The notes: a model not told the origin generated them from the letters alone. 64,000 bases of DNA from Anaerolineaceae bacterium (GCA_002699585.1 PABP01000035.1:250052-314051); one strand, 5' to 3'; numbered from the stretch's first letter, positions 1-9,286 are shown. Made by a program: numbers and translations.

Positions 1-270
1 ATCCGTTAGGTCCATACCCAGAGCATCCGCTACCGCAGACATCATCGGCTCATCCTCGGCCCACATCATGCCGGGACCAAAGTCACCCATCATGCCCATA
101 CCACGCCCCCGCATCATACCGGGACCAAAATCAGTACTATCCCAGTTATGCATCCAACCTGGGCCGTAGGGTTGCACAGAACCACTATCATCCTGGGCAG
201 CAACGACAAACACTCCAGCTGCAACAAGTACGAAGATGGTGACTAATGTGATCATTGCTCTACGTGACAT
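1..270 (-). CDS. Secreted Met/Gly-rich protein, N-terminal part (runs off the window)
   Basis: The ATG at 270 follows an AGGAG Shine-Dalgarno eight bases upstream. The 90 visible residues begin with a short basic stretch and one hydrophobic segment (about residues 6-25) ending in VVAA, so the protein is exported or membrane-anchored. After that come repeated GPGMM units and a run MRGRGMGMMGD, giving many closely spaced methionines. Methionine clusters like this bind Cu(I) in several periplasmic copper proteins, and the gene follows the sensor kinase on the same strand after a 97-base gap, so a copper-binding role is an inference. I do not recognise the family. The C-terminus lies outside the window. 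Confidence 0.7.
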   Translation of the reverse strand, partial: MSRRAMITLVTIFVLVAAGVFVVAAQDDSGSVQPYGPGWMHNWDSTDFGPGMMRGRGMGMMGDFGPGMMWAEDEPMMSAVADALGMDLTD

Positions 271-367
271 CGGAAAAACTCCTGTTTGGTTCATTTATGT
301 ACCCAGGATGCCACAGATGTTTAGTAGGTTCATGTTGCTTATATAAAGTTTCTGTAAAGCTCAGGAA

Positions 368-1471
368 TCAGGCTATTTGTAAGGTGAAACTGAAGGTGCT
401 TCCCTGACCAAGCCCTTTGCTCTCTGCTCGAATTTCACCACCCTGGGCTTCGATCAGGTGCTGGGCTACTGTCAGGCCGATACCACTCCCCCCACTAGCA
501 CGTGCGCGCGATTTATCGACGCGGTAGAAACGTTGAAAAATCTTACCCAGATCGTCGGCAGCGAGGCCCACACCAGTGTCTGAAACATCAATGCGGACAG
601 TATCTGTTTCGCATTGCGCTCGGACATGCACATCACCTTCTTCGGGCGTGTATTGCAGAGCATTGCCGAGCAGGTTAGTCAGTACCTGGGCGGTGCGGTC
701 CATATCGGCTTTGACCAAAGGTAGACTTTCCGGCACATTGACATGCAGCTGGATATTTTTATCGCCGAATTGAGGTTGCATATGCTCCACCACCATACGG
801 ACAATTTCGTGAGGTTGGAGCGCTTGGATATCTAACTGGGCCTGCCCAGCTTCCGTGCGCGAAAGCTGCTGCAAATCCTGCACAAGTCGTTGCAGACGAT
901 CCGCTTCTCTATGGACGACCTGATATGTTTCCGGAGTGGCCGGCAGCACGCCATCTTGCAGACCTTCCATATAGCCCTTGATGCTCGCCAGCGGTGTCTT
1001 TAATTCGTGAGTGACATCACCCAAAAGGCGCACACGCATGGCTTCCGTGTTTGCCAAAGATTCCGTCATACGGTTGAAGCTGTGAACCAGGTCTGCTAAT
1101 TCGTCTCCGGTATCGGCCTGTAATCGCTGCTCATAGTGGCCATCTGCGATGCGTTGGCTGAGCAAGACTAGCTTCTGAATGGGGCGAACAATTCGCTGGC
1201 TGACAAACCAGCTTATAGCCAATGCCGCCACAATTGCGACGGCTCCAGCAATGACCAACGCATTGTTAACCGAATTTTGAAACGAGGCTTCAAGTTCGGC
1301 ATCGATCACTTGCATGCGTTGGCCCATCATGCCCGACGTTCCCCCTTGCATGTGGGTCATTTGGTCAAAGAAATTGGCCGGGGCAACTAAGGCTGTTGCA
1401 GTCGCCAAAACAGCCAGCGCGATTGCGACCACGACGATATGGGATAAGAATAACTTGTATACCAGTTTCAT
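368..1471 (-). CDS. Sensor histidine kinase of an OmpR-type two-component system
   Basis: The 367-residue protein has two membrane segments (about 8-30 and 71-90) flanking a short extracytoplasmic loop that holds the Met-rich run QMTHMQGGTSGMMGQRM, which could contact metal. A HAMP domain (about 90-142) is followed by a HisKA box with phospho-acceptor His155 in GDVTHELKTP. The HATPase domain shows N (TNLLGNALQY), G1 (DTGVGLA) and G2 (GGSGIGLTV) boxes. The start codon overlaps the end of the response-regulator gene by four bases (ATGA), so the two are cotranslated. Architecture resembles BaeS/CusS-type kinases. Given the copper neighbourhood, metal or envelope stress is the likely signal, but this is inferred. 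Confidence 0.93.
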   Translation of the reverse strand: MKLVYKLFLSHIVVVAIALAVLATATALVAPANFFDQMTHMQGGTSGMMGQRMQVIDAELEASFQNSVNNALVIAGAVAIVAALAISWFVSQRIVRPIQKLVLLSQRIADGHYEQRLQADTGDELADLVHSFNRMTESLANTEAMRVRLLGDVTHELKTPLASIKGYMEGLQDGVLPATPETYQVVHREADRLQRLVQDLQQLSRTEAGQAQLDIQALQPHEIVRMVVEHMQPQFGDKNIQLHVNVPESLPLVKADMDRTAQVLTNLLGNALQYTPEEGDVHVRAQCETDTVRIDVSDTGVGLAADDLGKIFQRFYRVDKSRARASGGSGIGLTVAQHLIEAQGGEIRAESKGLGQGSTFSFTLQIA

Positions 1472-2157
1472 CTCGGTTCATCCGCGAATTTGTAGCCAAC
1501 ACCTCGAACGGTCACAATGAACTGCGGGTCAACAGGATCTATTTCCAGCTTTTGCCGGATGTGCCCAATATGGACATCAACAACACGGTCTTCGCCGTAG
1601 AAATCATAGCCCCATACCCGTTCCAGTAATTGTTCACGACTGAGGACCATCCCAGCGTAAGTAGCCAGCGTCGCCAGTAGTTTGAATTCCAAAGCTGTTA
1701 GGTCGATCAACTCGCCGTCGCGCTCGACTTCATGGCGCGACACATCAATAGTCAGGTGCTCGAAGGCGAGAATCTGCCGTTCGTCCGCGGCTGCATTGCG
1801 TCCGCGCCTGAGAATCGCTTTGACACGAGCGGCCAGTTCACGCGGGCTGAAGGGCTTGGTCAGGTAATCATCGGCTCCAACGGTTAACCCCATAACACGG
1901 TCAAACTCTTCTGACTTTGCTGTCAGCATCATCACATAGACGTCGGACTCGCGACGGATGTTTTGCAGAACTTCCATACCGTCCATTTCAGGCAGCATGA
2001 TATCCAGAATGACGAGGTCGGGATTGTAACGACGAAACGCAGCCAGGCCGCTGGCCCCATCGCGTGCGAGATGGACGATGTTGCCATCTGCCTTGAGGTA
2101 GGCTTCGACAACGTTGAGAATACTTTCCTCATCATCAATTACTAGAATCGTCGCCAT
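1468..2157 (-). CDS. OmpR/PhoB-family response regulator
   Basis: The protein has 229 residues. The receiver domain carries the acidic pair Asp8/Asp9, phospho-acceptor Asp52 (LVILDIMLPEMDG), a conserved Thr (MMLTAKSE) and Lys (LTKPFSPREL). The C-terminal winged helix contains LTALEFKLLATL and the usual terminal motif VRGVGYKF. It is the first gene of the pair and overlaps the kinase by four bases. It is a DNA-binding activator or repressor in the cytoplasm. It is one candidate, besides CsoR, for acting on the nearby copper promoters, although OmpR-type proteins usually bind direct repeats rather than the palindrome found here. Confidence 0.94.
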   Translation of the reverse strand: MATILVIDDEESILNVVEAYLKADGNIVHLARDGASGLAAFRRYNPDLVILDIMLPEMDGMEVLQNIRRESDVYVMMLTAKSEEFDRVMGLTVGADDYLTKPFSPRELAARVKAILRRGRNAAADERQILAFEHLTIDVSRHEVERDGELIDLTALEFKLLATLATYAGMVLSREQLLERVWGYDFYGEDRVVDVHIGHIRQKLEIDPVDPQFIVTVRGVGYKFADEPR

Positions 2158-2253
2158 GTAGTTCGTTTCCTGTCATGCCAAGTTACGGACAGCAATGGAA
2201 TCCTTTCACCTAAGTCTAGCTCCCCAAGTCAAAATTTACGCCATCAACAATCG

Positions 2254-3027
2254 TCAGTCCAGTAAGCCTTTAAGACGACGCTGCTTAATTTCGTAGTTTC
2301 GCAATTTCTCTGCTAAGAGACGGCCATTACGGCTTACATCATTAGCAATCAGAGGGAACGCTAGGCCAACGACGGCTGCGCCAAATCCGATACCGGAGAC
2401 TAAGCGCATCCATGCATTGAATGATCCCAACTGGTCCCCCACATAAAACCAGTCTGGCAGTGCGTTTGAAGTGAATTCTGCAAGCCAGGTGTTACTATAG
2501 CGAAAACCAGCAAAAAGACCCCCATTAAAGTCACTAAGCATGTGTGTCGTTCCATCCAGGGCCATCGGCAGCATCAGCAAGATGAAAGCCCAAACAGGTA
2601 GTCGCTTCCACTTATGTTGACGTGCCGTGCCCGCATATAGCAAGGCAAATAACCATGTCGCACCGTACATATAGACCATACGATCTGACCAGGCGACTTT
2701 CCAACCGATGGCATCATTCCCCTGGAAATACTTTAAAGTCAGCATTGTCGTTGTTAGATTGTCGGTCAAGGTTATCGGTAATTGTTCTGGACTATACATA
2801 ATTTGGCTTCCGAACAGAAAAAAAGAGCGTTGTGCCATCTGATGACACAGAGGCGCGTAAAGCGTATATATGAGATCTGCAAAGAGTTGAATGCCCAATT
2901 TAGCCATGATTGGTGCGATGAACGGCAAAAGATTGAATAAGCCAAAACCTATCAGGAAGACACCTACCCAGTTTTGCAGGATCCAATGTGTATATCGCAC
3001 GACACGAACTTTATGCGCTTCTTTCAT
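2254..3027 (-). CDS. DUF2085-family multi-pass membrane protein
   Basis: The 257-residue protein has several hydrophobic segments and the DUF2085 signature LCHQMAQRSFFLFGSQIMYS (Cys-His-Gln followed by RSFF and Gly). The biochemical function of the family is not established. I chose the ATG at 3027 over an in-frame TTG at 3081, because the palindromic regulatory site at 3089-3100 and its -10-like hexamer at 3058-3063 would place the transcription start downstream of the TTG. The distance from operator to ATG (61 bases) also matches the other copies of this site. It is divergent from the rhodanese/copB unit and probably a member of the same regulon. Confidence 0.75.
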   Translation of the reverse strand: MKEAHKVRVVRYTHWILQNWVGVFLIGFGLFNLLPFIAPIMAKLGIQLFADLIYTLYAPLCHQMAQRSFFLFGSQIMYSPEQLPITLTDNLTTTMLTLKYFQGNDAIGWKVAWSDRMVYMYGATWLFALLYAGTARQHKWKRLPVWAFILLMLPMALDGTTHMLSDFNGGLFAGFRYSNTWLAEFTSNALPDWFYVGDQLGSFNAWMRLVSGIGFGAAVVGLAFPLIANDVSRNGRLLAEKLRNYEIKQRRLKGLLD

Positions 3028-3057
3028 AATCTCAATCCACACGTTTGCTCCAAGACA

Positions 3058-3100
3058 AGAATAACCCTGTTTTACGAGCAATTATCCCCGCCATATGGCG
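3058..3100 (-). promoter_or_regulatory. Copper-regulon palindrome, copy 1, with -10-like hexamer
   Basis: The perfect 12-bp palindrome CGCCATATGGCG occupies 3089-3100. Reading toward the DUF2085 gene, 25 bases later comes TATTCT (3063-3058). No convincing -35 is present. The same arrangement recurs at six other promoters in the first 13.3 kb. The palindrome would be centred near -43, the position used by class II activators; a repressor overlapping the -35 position is the alternative. Confidence 0.65.
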
Positions 3101-3149
3101 TATTTCTGGCAAGAAGTCTTCCTGACGCCTCTTCTACAAAGTGTAAACG

Positions 3150-3191
3150 CGCCAGATAGCGGATGTGTTGGACACCGACTTCAATTAATGT
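3150..3191 (+). promoter_or_regulatory. Copper-regulon palindrome, copy 2, with -10-like hexamer
   Basis: CGCCAGATAGCG at 3150-3161 is one mismatch away from the consensus. The hexamer TAATGT at 3186-3191 follows 24 bases later. The site lies 64 bases before the start of the rhodanese lipoprotein gene, which probably heads the unit containing copB and csoR. Confidence 0.6.
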
Positions 3192-3225
3192 AATGCTATC
3201 AGAGGAGACTTATAGGAGGAGTTAA

Positions 3226-3663
3226 ATGAGGCGTCTACTAGGAACCATGTTGGCTGTTGGGGTCACTATTCTGATCAGCTCGTGCACACCAACAAATAAC
3301 GAAGATCAGCCGACAACGATACAAGAAGCGGACGTGACAGCGATATACCACACAATGACGATCGAAGAATTGGCAAATGTGATGGCAAACAATGAACGAA
3401 CATACACCGTTGTAAATGTGCATATTCCCTACCAGGGTGAAATCGAAGGCACAGATGCCAATATTGCCTTTGACAATGTAGATGCATTGACAGAAGCACT
3501 GCCTGATAAGAGCACACCTGTTGTCCTGTGTTGTAGATCAGGCAGTATGAGTGAACAAGCAGCTCAAGACCTTGTCGAACTGGGATACACCCAGGTTTAC
3601 GATGTGCCAGGTGGCATGAATGCTTGGCAATCCAGCGGACGTACCTTGGTTGATACGCAGTAG
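3226..3663 (+). CDS. Rhodanese-like lipoprotein
   Basis: The 145-residue protein starts at an ATG preceded by AGGAGG-type ribosome binding sequence (ataggaggagttaa). A lipoprotein signal ends in ISSC, with lipidated Cys20. The rest is one rhodanese domain: DVDALTE region, then the catalytic loop CCRSGSMS with active-site Cys103, and the C-terminal [11 protein letters not shown]. It should sit on the outer face of the membrane and carry a persulfide or sulfane sulfur, or act as a thiol/copper-handling protein. It ends ten bases before copB. Rhodaneses have been seen beside copper operons (CopZ/CstA-like cases), but the substrate here is unknown. Confidence 0.88.
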   Translation: MRRLLGTMLAVGVTILISSCTPTNNEDQPTTIQEADVTAIYHTMTIEELANVMANNERTYTVVNVHIPYQGEIEGTDANIAFDNVDALTEALPDKSTPVVLCCRSGSMSEQAAQDLVELGYTQVYDVPGGMNAWQSSGRTLVDTQ

Positions 3664-3673
3664 GAGAAAACAA

Positions 3674-5800
3674 ATGCAACAGGAACATATGCCTAAGCAC
3701 ACGGATCATAACCATCATTCCTCCGAGCACACTCAAGACATGCAGGCACAGACTATGGACCATGCAGGGCATGGCACCACCGAGAATCACTCAGATCATA
3801 AGCACAGCCACGGTGCACATGTAGATCATACGGGTCACGAGTTGATGTTTCGTAACCGCTTTTGGGTCAGCCTTGTGCTGACAATTCCGGTGCTGCTGTT
3901 CAGCCCGATGATCCAGGAGTGGTTTGGCTTAAGCATGCCGGAATTCACGGGAAGCAATCTGATTGGACCAGCCTTTGCAATCGTAATCTTTTTATATGGT
4001 GGTTTGCCATTCCTACAGATGGCACTGCCCGAAATCCAGAATCGCAAACCGGGTATGATGACCCTGATTTCGCTAGCGATCACGACGGCGTTTATCTACA
4101 GTCTCTTTGCGGTCTTTGCTTTACCTGGCAGTGGATTCTTCTGGGAGATGGCAACCCTGATCGATATTATGCTGCTTGGCCACTGGATGGAAATGCGTAG
4201 TGTTCGTCAGGCATCCGGCGCGCTAAACGAACTAGCCAAGCTCATGCCGGATACCGCCGAGATGATTACCGAAGATGGTCAAATCAAAGAAGTCAGCGTT
4301 GCTGATCTCAAAAACGATGACCTTATCCTGGTTCGTCCCGGTGCCAGCGTGCCAGCGGACGGCAAGATTGTTGAAGGCCATTCGGATCTGAATGAATCGA
4401 TGATAACGGGTGAGTCAAAACCCGTCGAGAAAGGCGAAGGCGATAGCGTTATCGGCGGCACAATCAACGGTGACGGCAGTTTGCGAGTACGTGTATCCGC
4501 TACGGGCGATGAAACAGCCTTAGCAGGCATCATGCGCCTGGTACAAGAAGCCCAGGGTAGCAAATCGAACACACAGATCCTGGCGGACAAAGCGGCTGGC
4601 TGGTTATTCTACGTTGCGATTGCTGTAGCCGCCATCACCGCAGTTTTGTGGCTCATTGCTCTGGGCTTCGAAGTTGAAGTGCTGGAACGGGTCGTGACTG
4701 TACTGGTGATCGCCTGCCCCCATGCTCTTGGGCTAGCCATTCCGCTAGTGGTGGCCATCAGCACGTCGATTGGCGCACGCAACGGTATCCTCGTGCGCGA
4801 CCGGCTGGCGTTGGAAGAAGCACGCCAGATCAATACCGTGATTTTCGACAAAACAGGGACGCTCACTGAGGGACGCTTCGGTGTCGCCAACATGCAACTC
4901 GCTGAAGGCTGGGACGAAGACCGTGCATTGGCGCTGGCCCTGGCCGTCGAAGGGGACTCTGAACACCCGATTGCGCGAGGCATTCGCCAGAAGGCTGAGG
5001 ACGCGGGCGTACAGGCTGTAACCATTAGCGACTTTGAGGCCATCAAGGGACGCGGCATTAAGGCAACCCACGGCGGGAAGACTGTTTATGTCGGTGGCCC
5101 ACGCTTGCTAGAAATGTTGGAGCTGGAGCTTTCTGGCGCAATGGATGCGTTCCGTAATCAGGCAAATGAGGATGCGCAGACAGTCGTCTACATGGTGGTT
5201 GAGGATCAGGTTGTGGCCGCATTTGCCCTTGCCGATGTCGTCCGCGAAGAAAGTAAAGCCGCTATCGAACGGTTGCATGACATGAACATCGAAGTTGCGA
5301 TGCTGACAGGTGACAGTCAACATGTCGCTGATGCTGTTGCTCGGCAGCTAGGCATTGATACGGTCTTTGCCGAAGTTCTGCCTGAGCATAAAGATCAGAA
5401 AGTGGCGGAACTGCAAAGGCAGGGTAAGAAGGTGGCTATGGTCGGTGATGGCGTAAATGATGCCCCGGCCCTGACGCGTGCTGATATTGGCATCGCTATT
5501 GGCAGTGGCACCGATGTAGCCATTGAATCCGCCGGGATTATTCTGGTACAGAGCAATCCCCTGGATGTGGTCAAAATCTTCGAACTCAGCCATGCGACGT
5601 ATCGCAAGATGATCCAGAATCTGCTCTGGGCAACCGGCTATAACGTCGTTGCGTTACCGCTGGCAGCGGGCATTCTGGCCCCCGTTGGGTTTATTCTATC
5701 TCCCGCAGTGGGTGCTGTGTTCATGTCACTCAGCACGATTATCGTAGCGATCAATGCACAGCTGCTGCGCAATACGAATCTCGCTAGTTCCACCGGGTAA
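3674..5800 (+). CDS. copB: CopB-type copper-translocating P-type ATPase (P1B-3, CPH motif)
   Basis: The ATG at 3674 has AGGAG seven bases upstream; an in-frame start further upstream would run into the rhodanese gene and lacks a binding site. The product has 708 residues. The first 55 are a His/Asp/Met-rich metal-binding tail ([12 protein letters not shown]) instead of HMA domains. Signature motifs are TGES, the transmembrane metal site Cys348-Pro349-His350, phosphorylation Asp392 in DKTGT, SEHP, and GDGVNDAP. The last membrane helices carry YN and MSLST, which are typical of the CPH subgroup. It exports copper (family reports differ between Cu+ and Cu2+) out of the cytoplasm using ATP. It lies between the rhodanese and csoR genes on one strand. 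Confidence 0.95.
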   Translation: MQQEHMPKHTDHNHHSSEHTQDMQAQTMDHAGHGTTENHSDHKHSHGAHVDHTGHELMFRNRFWVSLVLTIPVLLFSPMIQEWFGLSMPEFTGSNLIGPAFAIVIFLYGGLPFLQMALPEIQNRKPGMMTLISLAITTAFIYSLFAVFALPGSGFFWEMATLIDIMLLGHWMEMRSVRQASGALNELAKLMPDTAEMITEDGQIKEVSVADLKNDDLILVRPGASVPADGKIVEGHSDLNESMITGESKPVEKGEGDSVIGGTINGDGSLRVRVSATGDETALAGIMRLVQEAQGSKSNTQILADKAAGWLFYVAIAVAAITAVLWLIALGFEVEVLERVVTVLVIACPHALGLAIPLVVAISTSIGARNGILVRDRLALEEARQINTVIFDKTGTLTEGRFGVANMQLAEGWDEDRALALALAVEGDSEHPIARGIRQKAEDAGVQAVTISDFEAIKGRGIKATHGGKTVYVGGPRLLEMLELELSGAMDAFRNQANEDAQTVVYMVVEDQVVAAFALADVVREESKAAIERLHDMNIEVAMLTGDSQHVADAVARQLGIDTVFAEVLPEHKDQKVAELQRQGKKVAMVGDGVNDAPALTRADIGIAIGSGTDVAIESAGIILVQSNPLDVVKIFELSHATYRKMIQNLLWATGYNVVALPLAAGILAPVGFILSPAVGAVFMSLSTIIVAINAQLLRNTNLASSTG

Positions 5801-5809
5801 TAGTGACAG

Positions 5810-5847
5810 GCAGTATCGATATACAAGAGAAGGTATACCGATACTGC
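5810..5847 (+). promoter_or_regulatory. Hairpin/inverted repeat between copB and csoR
   Basis: Arms GCAGTATCG (5810-5818) and CGATACTGC (5839-5847) pair, and after one mismatch TATAC/GTATA continue the stem, giving about 14 pairs with an eight-base loop. No U-run follows, so it is not an ordinary terminator. It ends 27 bases before the csoR start. It may be an RNA-processing or attenuation element, or a CsoR operator read as DNA. Confidence 0.45.
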
Positions 5848-5874
5848 TACTCATCATGTTCATAAGGAATAGAC

Positions 5875-6147
5875 ATGACAGATAAATCACCAGAAAAGTG
5901 GAAGAGATCTATACAGCGCCTAAACCGGATACAGGGGCAAATCACCGCTCTTAAAGCCGCTATCGACCAAGACCAAGACTGTGAGTCGTTAATCATTCAA
6001 ACTCGCGCTATAGAAAAGGCAGTCTCAAGCCTGATCGCACATATTGTCGAGAATCACGTTGATTACTGTATGAGTTCTGTCTGCGAAAATGAAACGGATA
6101 CAGCAATAAGTTCCTTCAAAAGATTGATTAAATTGTCGCTAAAGTGA
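5875..6147 (+). CDS. csoR: CsoR-family copper-sensing transcriptional repressor
   Basis: The 90-residue all-helical protein belongs to the CsoR/RcnR (DUF156) family: RLNRIQGQITAL near the N-terminus, then the Cu(I) ligands Cys36 (QDC), His61 and Cys65 (HVDYC). The ligand numbering is the same as in the founding Mycobacterium CsoR. The ATG is preceded by AAGGA. Members repress copper efflux genes and release DNA when Cu(I) binds. It lies 74 bases after copB and upstream of copA. CsoR sites usually overlap the core promoter, so this protein is a candidate binder for the hairpin at 5810-5847 or for the repeated palindrome. Confidence 0.94.
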   Translation: MTDKSPEKWKRSIQRLNRIQGQITALKAAIDQDQDCESLIIQTRAIEKAVSSLIAHIVENHVDYCMSSVCENETDTAISSFKRLIKLSLK

Positions 6148-6159
6148 TGGATATTTGTG

Positions 6160-6202
6160 CGCCAGATGGCGCATGTGCATTTGGAGATCTTCCATTATTG
6201 TG
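6160..6202 (+). promoter_or_regulatory. Copper-regulon palindrome, copy 3, with -10-like hexamer
   Basis: CGCCAGATGGCG at 6160-6171 sits in an extended near-palindrome TGCGCC...GGCGCA. TATTGT (6197-6202) follows 25 bases later. An ATG at 6231, 59 bases downstream and preceded by AAAGGA, is where the regulated gene would be expected to start, but that frame stops after four codons. The promoter now probably serves copA. Confidence 0.65.
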
Positions 6203-6230
6203 AAATGGGATGTTAAAGGAATAGTGTTCA

Positions 6231-6567
6231 TGAGTGATCGCTGATTTGGCAGATACAACATTCCGCACGACTGCTTAAGTTAAGCACACTAGGCATCAAA
6301 TAATTTGGTGCCAAAGCCTTACACATGATCGCTGATAATCGCTAGTTTGAGAGGATCCGTCACTAGATGTCGCGCAATTCACGAGCTGTCTGGACGATCA
6401 GGCTTACAGTTCAAGACGTTAATACAGATTCGCTCGCAGCACAGCAAATTGGTACAGACGTAACCTCAGCTTTTCTTACCAACAATCAATTTGTCAACGG
6501 TGCACAACCACTAGAGGTGTTTACACAAATCATAGATTCTATGCTCGCACCAAGCGAGACAGAGTGA
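6231..6567 (+). pseudogene. Remnant of a DsbA-like (thioredoxin-fold) gene
   Basis: A ribosome binding site and ATG at 6231 open a frame that stops at codon five (6243-6245). Downstream, 6367-6567 encodes 66 residues. Their last ~45 resemble the C-terminal end of DsbA/FrnE-type oxidoreductases: AAQQIGTDVTSAFLTNNQFVNGAQPLEVF, where a cis-proline loop and a helix normally follow. The catalytic CxxC part is missing. An 11-base direct repeat, TGATCGCTGAT, occurs at 6236-6246 and 6326-6336, bracketing the degraded part. The short downstream frame could still be translated from its ATG at 6367, but a functional enzyme is unlikely. Confidence 0.55.
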
Positions 6568-6577
6568 GGTTGAAGAT

Positions 6578-9082
6578 ATGACAACACATACACGCATTGA
6601 ACTACCTGTCACAGGAATGACCTGCTCATCCTGTGTGAGGAATGTCGAACGGGCATTGGGGAGAACAGAAGGCGTTGAAGAGGCAGTTGTGAATTTCGCC
6701 ACAGAACGAGCCAGCGTCAACTACGACCCAAGTGTGACAAACATAACGAGTCTCATTGCAAAGATAAACAGTTCGGGTTATGGAGTGGCAACAGCAAAAA
6801 CCGAATTACCCATCACCGGCATGACCTGTACTAGCTGTGAGCGAAATGTAAGTCGAGCGCTGAGCAAGCCAGATGGTGTATTAGATGTCACTGTGAATCT
6901 TGCGACGGAACGCGCAGTTGTGACATATTTACCTGGTGTGGTTAATCGCCGTGATCTCATCACTGCAGTCGAAGCAGCTGGTTATGGTGTCATCGATACG
7001 GCAAGTACCGAATCGCCAGAGGATGCGGAGCAAGCTGCCCGTGAGGCCGAAATACAACACCAAAAACGCTTAGTAATCATTGGTGCAGTATTTTCAATCC
7101 CGCTTGTGCTTCTCGGTATGACACGCCATTTCCTGCACAGTGTACCTTTTCTAATGGAAGCCTTTCCATGGTTAGCACAAGATTACTGGTTGTTCGTATT
7201 TGCAGCATTGGCAACCCCAGTACAGTTTATCGTAGGTAAACAATACATAGTGGGTGCGTATAAGTCATTGCGAAATGGTACGGCCAACATGGATGTTCTT
7301 GTAGCAATGGGGACATTGGCTGCCTATGGTTATGGACTGATTGTACTAGCAGGCATTGTTTTCGGGTTTTCGGACGTGGTAGGCAAAGACGACTACTTCG
7401 AGTCAGCAGCCGTGATCCTGACGCTTATCACATTAGGTAAGTTACTGGAAGCACGTGCAAAAGGGCGCACTAGCGAAGCTATCAAGAAACTGATGGGATT
7501 GACTCCGAAGACAGCAACAGTTTTGCGCGACAATGAAGAGGTTGAAGTTGCTATTGATCAACTTCATATCGGAGACACGATACTTGTACGTCCAGGTGAA
7601 CGTGTACCTGTAGATGCTGTTGTAATCGAGGGTCGTTCGTCTGTAGATGAATCGATGCTAACGGGTGAAAGTATGCCTGTTAACAAGGCCGTTGGCAGCG
7701 AAATCATCGGAGGTACGATCAACAAGCAGGGACGACTAGTTGCAGAAGCTTCGCGAGTTGGAGCAGAAACAGCCCTGGCACAGATCATACGGTTGGTACA
7801 AGAAGCCCAAGGGTCAAAAGCCCCAATACAGCGTTTGGCCGACCAAGTTTCGAGTGTATTCGTACCCATTGTTATTGGATTAGCTCTCCTAACCATGATA
7901 GGTTGGCTAATCATTGGTCAGGTTTCATTTACTGCTGCCATGCTTGTGACCATTGCTGTGCTCGTCATCGCCTGTCCATGTGCACTCGGTCTAGCGACAC
8001 CGACCGCTGTCATGGTTGGTACGGGACGCGGTGCTGAGATGGGTGTTTTATTCAAAAACAGCGAGTCGCTCGAAAACGCTCATCATTTGCAGGTCGTCAC
8101 TTTGGATAAGACCGGTACGATCACACGTGGTGAGCCTGCTGTAACGGACGTGATTCCCACAAATGGGTTCGATGAATCCCAGGTGCTCTTGCTCGCTGCG
8201 AGTGTGGAACGGGGTAGTGAACATCCCCTTGGCGAAGCAGTAGTCCAAGCAGCAAAAGAACGACACATAAAGCTCTTCAACCCGGATCAGTTTGAGGCAG
8301 AGTCCGGGCGCGGTGTCAGGGCTGTGATCGATGGTCAGCAAGTCGTCGTGGGTAGTCCACGCCATATCCGAGAAATGGGATTGCCACTCCATACACTGGA
8401 AAGCTCAATCGAAAAACTTCAATCCAGTGGCCGTACTGCTGTGATTTTAGTTGTAGACGGTGTGATAGCTGGAGTCATAGGCATAGCTGATACTGTAAAG
8501 GCTGGATCAAGAGAGGCCATTGAGGGGTTGCGTGCTCTGGGAATCGAAGTCGTTATGATTACTGGGGATAATCAACTGACTGCAGATGCAATTGCTCGTG
8601 AAGTTGGGATTGATCGCGTGTTTGCTGAAGTGCTACCCAGCGATAAAGTAGCCGTTGTCAAGCAGTTACAGGCAGAGGGTAAAAAAGTCGGCATGGTAGG
8701 CGATGGTGTCAATGACGCGCCAGCATTAGCGCAGGCTGATGTTGGCATTGCCATCGGCACCGGAACTGATATTGCGATGGAAGCCTCGGATGTCACACTA
8801 ATAAGTGGTGATCTTCGCGGCGTAGTCCGGTCAATCGAGTTGAGCAAAGCCACGTTGCGTACAATCCACCAGAACTTGTTCTGGGCGTTTGTCTACAACA
8901 TCGTTCTAATTCCAGTGGCTATGATGGGTCTTCTCATTCCGATGTTCGCAGCTGGAGCAATGGCATTCAGTTCGTTCTTTGTCGTTAGCAACAGTCTCCG
9001 CCTGCGGCATCGGGAGATTAAGGTGAATCAGCCCACCTTTGCATCACCACGTAAGACAAGTCCAGTTACTGCATCAACATAA
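6578..9082 (+). CDS. copA: CopA-type Cu(I)-exporting P-type ATPase (P1B-1, two HMA domains)
   Basis: The 834-residue protein has two N-terminal heavy-metal-associated domains with MTCSSC (Cys16/Cys19) and MTCTSC (Cys84/Cys87). The membrane metal site is Cys466-Pro467-Cys468, the phosphorylated residue is Asp510 (DKTGT), and TGES, SEHPLG and [10 protein letters not shown] are present. This is the full set for a Cu(I)/Ag(I) exporter that receives copper from a CopZ-type chaperone. The ATG is preceded by GAGG. It ends at a bidirectional terminator facing the convergent copZ-like gene. It differs from the CPH-type copB upstream, so the island carries one pump of each class. Confidence 0.97.
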   Translation: MTTHTRIELPVTGMTCSSCVRNVERALGRTEGVEEAVVNFATERASVNYDPSVTNITSLIAKINSSGYGVATAKTELPITGMTCTSCERNVSRALSKPDGVLDVTVNLATERAVVTYLPGVVNRRDLITAVEAAGYGVIDTASTESPEDAEQAAREAEIQHQKRLVIIGAVFSIPLVLLGMTRHFLHSVPFLMEAFPWLAQDYWLFVFAALATPVQFIVGKQYIVGAYKSLRNGTANMDVLVAMGTLAAYGYGLIVLAGIVFGFSDVVGKDDYFESAAVILTLITLGKLLEARAKGRTSEAIKKLMGLTPKTATVLRDNEEVEVAIDQLHIGDTILVRPGERVPVDAVVIEGRSSVDESMLTGESMPVNKAVGSEIIGGTINKQGRLVAEASRVGAETALAQIIRLVQEAQGSKAPIQRLADQVSSVFVPIVIGLALLTMIGWLIIGQVSFTAAMLVTIAVLVIACPCALGLATPTAVMVGTGRGAEMGVLFKNSESLENAHHLQVVTLDKTGTITRGEPAVTDVIPTNGFDESQVLLLAASVERGSEHPLGEAVVQAAKERHIKLFNPDQFEAESGRGVRAVIDGQQVVVGSPRHIREMGLPLHTLESSIEKLQSSGRTAVILVVDGVIAGVIGIADTVKAGSREAIEGLRALGIEVVMITGDNQLTADAIAREVGIDRVFAEVLPSDKVAVVKQLQAEGKKVGMVGDGVNDAPALAQADVGIAIGTGTDIAMEASDVTLISGDLRGVVRSIELSKATLRTIHQNLFWAFVYNIVLIPVAMMGLLIPMFAAGAMAFSSFFVVSNSLRLRHREIKVNQPTFASPRKTSPVTAST

Positions 9083-9258
9083 GCCAGCAGCTTCAATGTA
9101 ACTGTGTTGAACATGGACATAAATTTAGTGCCTCTCATAGATTTGTGGGGGGCACAATCTCTTATTGCTAACGACCTGAGTATTTCCAACACATTACCGT
9201 AGCAGTAGATTGGGAATATAGGTGGGTGAGATAAGCCTACTCGACCTACAACAAACAC

Positions 9259-9286
9259 AAAAGCGATCACATGGGTGATCGCTTTT
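9259..9286. terminator. Bidirectional intrinsic terminator between copA and copZ
   Basis: AAAAGCGATCAC and GTGATCGCTTTT form a perfect 12-bp stem with the loop ATGG. The stem begins with an A-run and ends with a T-run, so it can terminate both strands. It sits between convergent genes. Confidence 0.85.

Noticed and set aside
3275-3790. Minus-strand open frame of 171 codons
   Set aside because: It is antisense to the rhodanese gene and the start of copB, both supported by motifs and ribosome binding sites.
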